Part shown: positions 1 through 6,593 of the stretch, piece after piece
Numbering within the stretch: position 1 is the stretch's first letter
How the letters are laid out: each line of letters opens with the position of its first letter
DNA from: Betaproteobacteria bacterium
GTDB lineage: Bacteria > Pseudomonadota > Gammaproteobacteria > Burkholderiales > SG8-39
Length of the DNA: 13,096 bases
Assembly (NCBI GenBank): GCA_019509895.1
Contig: JAEKLK010000191.1
Span: forward strand, 1-13,096
Reading direction: 5' to 3'
Program-made: the position numbers and the translations under genes
The notes under the pieces: model-generated
What the model saw: only the letters and a program-made list of their open reading frames with translations
What the model was told of the DNA's origin: nothing
The model's database searches: none

Positions 1-650
1 GTACCCTCGGCGAAGCGCGTCTGGGCGCCGTGTGGCGAGACGTGACGGCCACGACCGTCACCGGACCCGAGGTGCTGCCGGAAGCCAAAGAAAGAACCGC
101 GGGACTGCGCGCGGTGCTGTATGTGGACCAGCTGGACAACGCGTGGTTTCCCCGGGCCGGCTACCGAACGACGGCGAGTGCCTATGCCGCGGAAGAATCC
201 TTCGGCTCCGACCATGAATATCGCAGGCTCGACGGCGAGGCCGTCGCCGTGCGCACCTGGGGCGTGCATACGCTCAATCTCAAGCTCGCCGGCGGCACCG
301 ATCTTCAGTCGAAGATGCCGGCGTACGAGAATTTCAGGCTCGGCGGACCGCTGCGCCTGTCGGGCTACCGCATCGACGAATTCTCCGGCGACCGCTACGC
401 GTTCGGCCGCCTCATGTACTACAACCGCGCAATACCGCTGCCGGACATATTGGGTTCCGGCCTTTTTGCGGGCGCGTCGCTCGAAGTGGGAAAGATGCAA
501 GCCCGCTCGGCCGGCCAAGGCTCCGTCGGCACGATTTTCTCCGGATCAATATTCCTCGCGGCCAGTACCTTCGCCGGTCCGGCGTATTTCGGATTCGGTC
601 TGGGCGAGAACGGCAACTACAGCGTATATCTGCTGCTCGGCGCGCCCTGA
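1..650 (+). CDS. C-terminal Omp85/BamA-type barrel, probably a patatin-like phospholipase (partial, 5' end outside window)
   Basis: The reading frame is already open at base 3 and runs to TGA at 648-650, giving about 215 residues of a protein that begins upstream. The visible part alternates aromatic and small residues like a beta-barrel. It carries the Omp85-type block around LGGPLRLSGYR, followed by strands ending in YSVYLLLGAP, a usual outer-membrane barrel C-terminus. Closing segments of this kind are typical of patatin-like phospholipases with a C-terminal surface-antigen barrel (PlpD type), where the barrel anchors or exports the lipase domain. The patatin domain itself is not in the window, so a plain BamA/TamA-like protein cannot be excluded. 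The gene ends 117 bases before the porin gene and is separated from it by an operator and promoter, so it is probably not part of the downstream operon. Confidence 0.75.
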   Translation, partial: TLGEARLGAVWRDVTATTVTGPEVLPEAKERTAGLRAVLYVDQLDNAWFPRAGYRTTASAYAAEESFGSDHEYRRLDGEAVAVRTWGVHTLNLKLAGGTDLQSKMPAYENFRLGGPLRLSGYRIDEFSGDRYAFGRLMYYNRAIPLPDILGSGLFAGASLEVGKMQARSAGQGSVGTIFSGSIFLAASTFAGPAYFGFGLGENGNYSVYLLLGAP

Positions 651-695
651 GCGCTCGACGGAATTTTCCATCCGACCCAGTGTGCCTGGCGACGT

Positions 696-713
696 GGGAC
701 CAAGGTCCAATGG
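696..713. promoter_or_regulatory. Palindromic operator upstream of the porin/decarboxylase operon (copy 1)
   Basis: The core GGACC-AA-GGTCC at 697-708 is a perfect 5-bp dyad with a 2-base centre. Bases 697-713 are the exact reverse complement of 10323-10339, 17 of 17 bases. The dyad centre lies 34 bases before the centre of a -10-like TAGATT (734-739). That places it near -43 from the expected transcription start, a usual position for an activator touching RNA polymerase. The identity of the regulator is not visible; a dimeric helix-turn-helix protein of LuxR/NarL or FNR/CRP type would fit, which is inference. Confidence 0.65.
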
Positions 714-733
714 TCGGCCGCGCGTCCAAGTCC

Positions 734-739
734 TAGATT
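734..739 (+). promoter_or_regulatory. Candidate -10 element for the porin/decarboxylase operon
   Basis: TAGATT matches the sigma-70 -10 consensus at four of six positions and sits 25 bases after the operator. No good -35 box is visible at the right distance, where the operator lies instead, consistent with an activator-dependent promoter. Transcription would start near 746, giving a leader of about 20 bases before the porin ATG. Confidence 0.4.
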
Positions 740-774
740 GCATCGACTTCATCAGTGAGGGGCATCGATGCAAT
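737..774. repeat. 10-bp perfect inverted repeat spanning the promoter and start codon of the porin gene
   Basis: ATTGCATCGA (737-746) and TCGATGCAAT (765-774) are exact reverse complements separated by 18 bases. The right arm contains the ATG of the porin gene (768-770), and the spacer holds its Shine-Dalgarno sequence (757-762). It could be a repressor operator in DNA. If transcription starts upstream of 737, it could instead be an RNA hairpin that occludes the start codon. The left arm overlaps the proposed -10 element, so the RNA reading and that promoter are mutually exclusive. Confidence 0.5.
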
Positions 775-1985
775 ACGTCGGTAATAAATACGCGCTCGCG
801 GTTTCAGCAGCACTGATGGCCGCGGGTGCGGCGCAGGCGCAGGCGCCGGCGCGCATGACCGCGCCCGACTCGGCCGCCGAGGAAGGTGTGAAGGGCCAGC
901 CGCGGGTCGAGGTGACGGGCAAGATCCAGGGCGACTTCATCTACGACTTCAAGCGCGTCGATCCGGACTGGAACATGACGTTGCGGCCGTCGAAGATTCC
1001 GATCAACTGCCCGGGCACGCCGGGCTGCGGCAAGGACGGCGAAACCGTGTTCAGCGTGCGGCAGACCTCGATCGCCTTTCGGGCGTTCGTGCCGACGCGC
1101 GCGGGCGAGCTGAAGACCGAGCTCAGCCTCGACCTTTTCCAGCCGCAATCCGCCTCCACCGCTTTCCGCCTGTTGAACGCGTACGCGAGCATCGGCAACT
1201 GGAGCTTCGGCCAGTACTACACGCTCTTCATGAACTTCGACGCGTTCCCGAACACCATCGACTACTGGGGACCGAGCGGCATGACGTTCGTGCGCAATCC
1301 GCAGATCCGCTACACGATGCCCCTGGCCGGCGGCCAGAAGCTCGCCGTGTCGCTGGAAGCGCCCGGCTCCGCCATCGATACCGGCAAGGTCGCCGTCGCC
1401 GATCCGAGCCTGAGCGTGCGCGCGAGGACGCGGCTGCCCGACATCATCGGCCGCTGGAGCACCGAAGGCGATTGGGGTCAGCTCCAGGTCGCCGGCGTGC
1501 TGCGCGACATTTCGTACGAGACCACCAACACGCCGAACAACGAGCCGTCGGGCTCCAAGACCGGCGGCGGTGTGAGCATAAGCGGCTTCTACAACCTCGG
1601 CAAGACGAAGAACCGCATCACCGGCCAGTTGGTGGCGGGCCGCGGCATCGCCAGCTACATGAATGACGGCGGCGTCGACCTCGGGCCGGGCAGCGGCCTG
1701 CAGGCCGAGACGGTCAAGTCGGTCGGCGCCTTCCTGTACTACGACCATTACTGGAGCGACCGCTGGTCGAGCTCGATCGGCGGTAGCGCGCACCGCCAGA
1801 CGAACACCGAGGGCCAGTTCTTCAACGCCTTCCACCAGGGCACCTACTCGTCGGTGAACCTGCTGCACTACCCGGCGAAGAACGTGCTGGTGGGCGGCGA
1901 GCTCCTCTACGGCAAGAACGAGCAGAAGGGCGGCCAGACCGCCACCGACCATCGCGTCCAATTCTCGGCGCAGTTCAAATTCTGA
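768..1985 (+). CDS. DcaP-type outer-membrane porin
   Basis: This 405-residue protein is probably a trimeric outer-membrane channel of the DcaP family, which lets small, often anionic organic solutes through. A signal peptide covers about residues 1-24, ending in AQAQA. The mature protein starts with a short polar stretch and then the DcaP-like block with YDFKRVDPDWN and LRPSKIP, followed by amphipathic beta-strands to the terminal aromatic VQFSAQFKF. Two close cysteines (CPGTPGC) may form a disulfide in an early loop. The start is fixed by GAGGGG at 757-762, five bases before ATG. The stop codon overlaps the next start (TGATG at 1983-1987), so the porin is translationally coupled to a decarboxylase. 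That is unusual company and suggests that the channel serves substrate or product passage for the downstream enzymes. The true substrate is unknown. Confidence 0.8.
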   Translation: MQYVGNKYALAVSAALMAAGAAQAQAPARMTAPDSAAEEGVKGQPRVEVTGKIQGDFIYDFKRVDPDWNMTLRPSKIPINCPGTPGCGKDGETVFSVRQTSIAFRAFVPTRAGELKTELSLDLFQPQSASTAFRLLNAYASIGNWSFGQYYTLFMNFDAFPNTIDYWGPSGMTFVRNPQIRYTMPLAGGQKLAVSLEAPGSAIDTGKVAVADPSLSVRARTRLPDIIGRWSTEGDWGQLQVAGVLRDISYETTNTPNNEPSGSKTGGGVSISGFYNLGKTKNRITGQLVAGRGIASYMNDGGVDLGPGSGLQAETVKSVGAFLYYDHYWSDRWSSSIGGSAHRQTNTEGQFFNAFHQGTYSSVNLLHYPAKNVLVGGELLYGKNEQKGGQTATDHRVQFSAQFKF

Positions 1986-4258
1986 TGGACTTCCTGCAAG
2001 GGTTTCCGGTCGCGATCATCGACGAGGACTTCGACGAGAAGACCGCCGCCGGCCGCGGCATGCGCCAGCTCGCCCAGGCGATCGAGAAGGAGGGCCTGCG
2101 CATCGTTTCCGGCCTGTCCTACGACGACGCGGAGCGCCTGGTCCACGTGTTCAACAGCGAGTCGTGCTGGCTCGTGTCGATCGACGGCGCCGAGGCGAAC
2201 CCGGCGCAGTGGAGCCGGCTGGAGCAGGTGCTCGCCGCCAAGCGCCGCCGCAACGACCGCCTGCCGATATTCCTCTTCGGCGACGAGCGCACGGCGGAAA
2301 CGGTGCCGGCCGCGGTGCTCAAGCACGCCAACGCCTTCATGCGGCTTTTCGAGGACTCGCCCGAGTTCCTGGCGCGCGCCATCGCGCAGTCGGCGCGCAA
2401 CTACCTCGATCGGCTGCCGCCGCCGATGTTCAAGGCGCTGATGGAGTACACGCTGCATGGCGCCTATTCGTGGCATACGCCCGGGCACGGCGGCGGCGTC
2501 GGCTTCCGCAAGAGCCCCGTCGGGCAGATGTTCTACCAGTTCTTCGGCGAGAACACGCTGCGCTCCGATGTCTCGGTATCGGTCGGCGCACTCGGCTCGC
2601 TGCTGGACCACACCGGCCCGATCGCCGCCGGCGAGCGAAACGCCGCGCGTATCTTCGGCGCCGACGAGACGCTGTTCGTGGTCGGCGGCACCTCGACCGC
2701 CAACAAGATCATCTGGCACGGCATGGTGGGCCGCGGCGATCTCGTGCTCTGCGACCGCAACTGCCACAAGTCGATCCTGCATTCGCTCATCATGACCGGC
2801 GCGACGCCGATCTACCTCGTACCGTCGCGCAACGGCCTGGGCATCATCGGCCCGATCTCGCGCGACCAGTTCACCCGCGAGTCCATCGAGAAGAAGATCG
2901 CCGCCAGCCCGTTCGCGCGCGAGACGAGCGGCAAGGTCCGCCTGATGGTCATCACCAATTCGACCTACGACGGGCTTTGCTACAACGTCGACGCGATCAA
3001 GGAGTCCCTCGGCGACGCCGTGGAAGTGCTGCATTTCGACGAGGCGTGGTACGCCTACGCCACCTTCCACGAGTTCTACGACGGCTACCACGGCATCTCG
3101 TCCACGAACCCGGCGCGCTCGCCGCACGCCATCACTTTCGCGACGCATTCGACGCACAAGCTGCTCTGCGCGCTGTCGCAGGCGTCGATGATCCACGTGC
3201 AGCACGGAAAGACCCGGCGCCTCGACATGACGCGCTTCAACGACGCGTTCATGATGCACACCTCTACCAGCCCGCAGTACGGAATCATCGCCTCGTGCGA
3301 CGTGGCCGCGGCGATGATGGAGCAACCCGCCGGCCGGGCCCTCGTTCAGGAGACGATCGACGAGGCGCTCGGCTTCCGCCGCGCGATGAGCTCGGTCAAG
3401 CAGCAGCTCAAGGGCAGCTGGTGGTTCGATGTCTGGCAGCCCGAGGCGATTACCTCGCAGTCTGCGGCGGACAAGGCCGCCTGGGTGCTGAAGCCCAAGG
3501 ACGCGTGGCACGGCTTCGAAGGGCTCGCGGCAAACCACGTGCTGGTCGACCCGATCAAGGTGACCCTCCTGACGCCGGGCATGTCGGCCGACGGCTCGAT
3601 GCACAAGAGCGGCATCCCGGCGGCCGTGGTGGTCAAATTCCTCTCGAGCCGGCGCATCGAGATCGAGAAGACCGGGCTCTACTCGTTCCTGGTGCTCTTC
3701 TCGATGGGCATCACCAAAGGCAAGTGGAGCACGCTGGTCACCGAGCTACTCAACTTCAAGGATCTCTACGACGCCAACGCGCCGCTAAAGCGCGCGCTGC
3801 CAGCGCTCGCGGCCGCGCATCCGGAGGTCTACGAGCTCGTCGGGCTGCGCGAGCTGTGCGACGGCATTCACAAGGTTTACCACGACGACCACGTCGCCAA
3901 GGCGCAGAAGGACATGTACACGACGATCCCGGAAATGGCGCTGCGGCCGGCGGACGCCTACGACCACCTGGTGCACGGGCGCGTCGAGGCGGTCGAGATC
4001 GACGAGCTGATGGAGCGCATCCTCGCGGTGATGCTGGTGCCCTACCCGCCCGGCATCCCGCTGATCATGCCGGGCGAGCGGCTGACCAAGGCGACGAAGT
4101 CGATCCAGGACTACCTGCTCTACGCGCGCGAGTTCGACAAGAAATTCCCCGGCTTCGAGAGCGACATCCACGGGCTGCGCTTCGAGCCGCTGCAAGGCGG
4201 CGGTCGCCGCTACATGGTCGACTGCGTCGCCGAGAGCAAGGTCAAGGCGCGCCGGTGA
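1985..4258 (+). CDS. Orn/Lys/Arg decarboxylase, CadA/LdcI-like (probable lysine decarboxylase)
   Basis: This is a cytoplasmic PLP-dependent, fold-type I basic amino acid decarboxylase of 757 residues (CadA is about 715). An N-terminal response-regulator-like wing domain spans roughly residues 1-130. The PLP domain follows, with WHTPGH at 163-168, GTSTANKI for the phosphate, DEAW with Asp352 for the pyridine nitrogen, and the Schiff-base lysine in STHKLL at Lys392. The C-terminal domain contains PYPPGIPLIMPGE. GTSTANKI, FDVWQP, DPIKVTLLTPGM and EKTG match what I remember of CadA/LdcI better than AdiA or SpeC/SpeF, which favours lysine to cadaverine. Arginine or ornithine activity is possible. 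The ATG overlaps the porin stop by one base, and no separate Shine-Dalgarno is evident, so it probably depends on coupled translation. It lies 40 bases before a second, different decarboxylase. Confidence 0.85.
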   Translation: MDFLQGFPVAIIDEDFDEKTAAGRGMRQLAQAIEKEGLRIVSGLSYDDAERLVHVFNSESCWLVSIDGAEANPAQWSRLEQVLAAKRRRNDRLPIFLFGDERTAETVPAAVLKHANAFMRLFEDSPEFLARAIAQSARNYLDRLPPPMFKALMEYTLHGAYSWHTPGHGGGVGFRKSPVGQMFYQFFGENTLRSDVSVSVGALGSLLDHTGPIAAGERNAARIFGADETLFVVGGTSTANKIIWHGMVGRGDLVLCDRNCHKSILHSLIMTGATPIYLVPSRNGLGIIGPISRDQFTRESIEKKIAASPFARETSGKVRLMVITNSTYDGLCYNVDAIKESLGDAVEVLHFDEAWYAYATFHEFYDGYHGISSTNPARSPHAITFATHSTHKLLCALSQASMIHVQHGKTRRLDMTRFNDAFMMHTSTSPQYGIIASCDVAAAMMEQPAGRALVQETIDEALGFRRAMSSVKQQLKGSWWFDVWQPEAITSQSAADKAAWVLKPKDAWHGFEGLAANHVLVDPIKVTLLTPGMSADGSMHKSGIPAAVVVKFLSSRRIEIEKTGLYSFLVLFSMGITKGKWSTLVTELLNFKDLYDANAPLKRALPALAAAHPEVYELVGLRELCDGIHKVYHDDHVAKAQKDMYTTIPEMALRPADAYDHLVHGRVEAVEIDELMERILAVMLVPYPPGIPLIMPGERLTKATKSIQDYLLYAREFDKKFPGFESDIHGLRFEPLQGGGRRYMVDCVAESKVKARR

Positions 4259-4289
4259 TACGGCGCTTCAGGGTTCAAATCTACCGGGT

Positions 4290-4294
4290 GGAGG
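4290..4294 (+). promoter_or_regulatory. Ribosome binding site for the AdiA-like decarboxylase
   Basis: GGAGG lies four bases before ATG at 4299 and fixes this start. The preceding gene stopped 40 bases upstream, so this gene is translated independently rather than by coupling. Confidence 0.7.
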
Positions 4295-4298
4295 AATA

Positions 4299-6584
4299 AT
4301 GCTTACGCCCAGTGCAGGTCCTCTTCAGCCGCGCGTGCTGATGGTCGATGACGCGCTCGGCCGGCCAGAAACCGCCGTCGGCCGCGCCGCCGAAGCGATC
4401 GCCGCCGGCCTGGCGGGGCGCAACTGCGATGTCGTTAGAGCGCTGTCCTTCGATGACGGCGAAGCGATCGTCGGCTTCGACGCTTCCCTGCGCGCGGTGC
4501 TGGTCAACTGGCACCTCGGCACCGGTGGCCAGACGGCGCACGAGCAGGCGCCGGCGCTGCTGCGCAAGCTGCGCGAGCGCCATCCCCACGTGCCGGTGTT
4601 CATGACCGCGGACCGCAAGCTGGTCAAGGGGACGATGACCATCGAGATCGCCGAGATGGTCGACGAGTTCGTCTGGCTGCTGGAAGACACCGCCGACTTC
4701 GTCTCCGGTCGCGTCATGGCGGCGATCGAGCGCTACCGCGCCCAATTGCTGCCGCCTTACGCGCGCGCGCTCGCGGTGTACTCGCAGCTGCGCGAACACT
4801 CCTGGTCGGCGCCCGGACACCAGGGCGGCATCGCCTTCACCAAGCTGCCCGCCGGCCGCGCCTTCTTCGATTTCATGGGCGAGAACCTCTTCCGCACCGA
4901 CATGGGCATCGAGCGCGGCGCGCTCGGCTCGCTGCTCGACCACACGGGCGTGGTGGCCGAGAGCGAGAAGTACGCCGCGCGCGTCTTCGGCGCGCACCGC
5001 AGCTACTCCGGCGTGGTCGGCACCTCGGGCTCGAACCGCTCGATCATGCAGGCGTGCATGAAGGCCGACGACCTCGTCATCCTCGACCGCAACTGCCACA
5101 AGTCGATCGAGCAGGGCCTGATGCTGACCGGCGCGCGCCCGGTGTACCTGGTGCCGACACGCAATCGCTACGGCATCATCGGCCCGCTCTCGCCTTCCGA
5201 GATGCAGCCGGAGACGATCCAGGCCAAGGCCAAGGCGAGCCCGCTGACCCGGAAAGTAGCCGGGCAGAAGCCGGTCTATGCAGTCGTCACCAACAGCACT
5301 TACGACGGCCTTTGCTACAACTCGGCACGCGTCGAGGCGATCCTCGCGAAGTCGAGCGACCGCGTCCACATGGACGAAGCGTGGTACGGCTACGCGCGCT
5401 TCAACCCGATGTACCAGAACCATTTCGCCATGCGCGGCGATCCGGCGAGCCACAAGGGACCCACCGTGTTCGCCACGCATTCCACGCACAAGCTGCTGGC
5501 GGCGCTCTCGCAGGCCTCCTACATCCACGTGCGCGACGGCAAAGGCGCGATCGACCATCATCGCTTCAACCAGGCGTACATGATGCACACGAGCACCTCG
5601 CCGCTCTACGCCATCGTCGCGTCGAACGACATCACCTCGGCGATGATGGACGGCGCCGGCGGCCGCTCGCTCACGCAGGAGGTAATCAACGAGGCGGTCG
5701 ACTTCCGTCAGGCGGTGGGCCGCGTGCGCCGCGAATTCGAGAAGAAGAACGACTGGTTCTTCCAGCCGTGGAACGCAGAGCGGGTGAACAAGGTGCCATT
5801 CGAGGACGTGCCGGCCGAGAAGCTGGCGCTCTCCCAGGAGCCGTGGATTCTCCGGCCGGGCGACAAGTGGCACGGGTTCGACGAAGTGGCCGATGAGTGG
5901 TGCATGCTCGACCCGATCAAGGTGAGCATCCTCTCGCCCGGCATGGGCGAGGACGGCAAGCTGGAGAAGACCGGCGTGCCGGCGGCGCTGGTCAACGCCT
6001 GGTTCACGCGCTTCGGCATCGTGCCGACACGCGTCACCGACTTCCAGGTGATGTTCCTGTTCTCGATTGGCGTGACGCGCGGCAAGTGGGGCACGCTCCT
6101 CACCAACCTGCTCGCGTTCAAGCGCGACTACGACGCGAACCGCCCGGTGGCGCAGTCACTGCCGGAAATCGCGGCGGCTTATCCGCAGCGCTACAGCACG
6201 ATCGGCATGCGCGAGCTCGGGGACCAGCTGTTCGACTACCTGCGCGAGAACCGGCCGGGCGATGTGCTGAACGCCGCCTACGAGACGCTGCCCGCGCCCG
6301 ACATGACGCCGCGCGAGGCCTATGAGCGGCTGGTGGCGGGCGAAAGCGAGCTGGTCTCTTCCGACCGGCTCGCCGGGCGCACCGCGGCGAACGCGTTGAT
6401 GCCCTACCCGCCGGGCATCCCGATGCTGATGTCGGGCGAGAACTTCGGCGCCGCCAATTCGCCGCAGATCGCCTATCTCAAGATGATGGAGAAGCGCGAG
6501 AAGAATTTTCCCGGCTTCTCCGGAGTGATCGAAGGCGCCGAGCTGCACGACGGCGTATACCAAGTGTTGTGCGTCAAGAAATAG
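4299..6584 (+). CDS. adiA: Biodegradative arginine decarboxylase, AdiA type
   Basis: This 761-residue PLP enzyme is probably an arginine decarboxylase making agmatine and CO2 while consuming a cytoplasmic proton (E. coli AdiA is about 755 residues). A receiver-like wing domain opens the protein (VLMVDDAL near residue 14). The PLP domain carries WSAPGHQGG from residue 169, GTSGSNRSIMQAC for cofactor phosphate, DRNCHKSIEQGLMLTGA, MDEAWYGYARFNP with Asp359, and Lys398 in THSTHKLLAALSQASYIHV. The C-terminal part has DPIKVSILSPGMGEDG, VTDFQVMFLFS and PYPPGIPMLMSGENFG. These stretches follow remembered E. coli AdiA nearly residue for residue, whereas the upstream paralogue follows CadA. No AdiC-type antiporter is present; the transporter next door is PotE-like, nine bases away in the same operon. 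The weakest point is substrate specificity, which was not tested. Confidence 0.85.
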   Translation: MLTPSAGPLQPRVLMVDDALGRPETAVGRAAEAIAAGLAGRNCDVVRALSFDDGEAIVGFDASLRAVLVNWHLGTGGQTAHEQAPALLRKLRERHPHVPVFMTADRKLVKGTMTIEIAEMVDEFVWLLEDTADFVSGRVMAAIERYRAQLLPPYARALAVYSQLREHSWSAPGHQGGIAFTKLPAGRAFFDFMGENLFRTDMGIERGALGSLLDHTGVVAESEKYAARVFGAHRSYSGVVGTSGSNRSIMQACMKADDLVILDRNCHKSIEQGLMLTGARPVYLVPTRNRYGIIGPLSPSEMQPETIQAKAKASPLTRKVAGQKPVYAVVTNSTYDGLCYNSARVEAILAKSSDRVHMDEAWYGYARFNPMYQNHFAMRGDPASHKGPTVFATHSTHKLLAALSQASYIHVRDGKGAIDHHRFNQAYMMHTSTSPLYAIVASNDITSAMMDGAGGRSLTQEVINEAVDFRQAVGRVRREFEKKNDWFFQPWNAERVNKVPFEDVPAEKLALSQEPWILRPGDKWHGFDEVADEWCMLDPIKVSILSPGMGEDGKLEKTGVPAALVNAWFTRFGIVPTRVTDFQVMFLFSIGVTRGKWGTLLTNLLAFKRDYDANRPVAQSLPEIAAAYPQRYSTIGMRELGDQLFDYLRENRPGDVLNAAYETLPAPDMTPREAYERLVAGESELVSSDRLAGRTAANALMPYPPGIPMLMSGENFGAANSPQIAYLKMMEKREKNFPGFSGVIEGAELHDGVYQVLCVKK

Positions 6585-6589
6585 GAGAG
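6583..6589 (+). promoter_or_regulatory. Ribosome binding site for the antiporter fusion gene
   Basis: AGGAGAG overlaps the TAG stop of the arginine decarboxylase (6582-6584) and sits four bases before ATG at 6594, supporting that start and tight co-expression. Confidence 0.65.
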
Positions 6590-6593
6590 AGAA

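Noticed and set aside
651..767. Riboswitch or attenuator leader ahead of the porin operon.
   Set aside because: The interval is short and is already occupied by the operator, -10 element and inverted repeat; no known aptamer pattern is visible.
804..1961. Long antisense frame (385 codons) opposite the porin gene, with similar long antisense frames opposite both decarboxylases and the antiporter.
   Set aside because: These mirror the GC-biased codon structure of the sense genes. They are extremely rich in Arg, His, Asp, Val and Ala, with no domain-like motifs and no ribosome sites.
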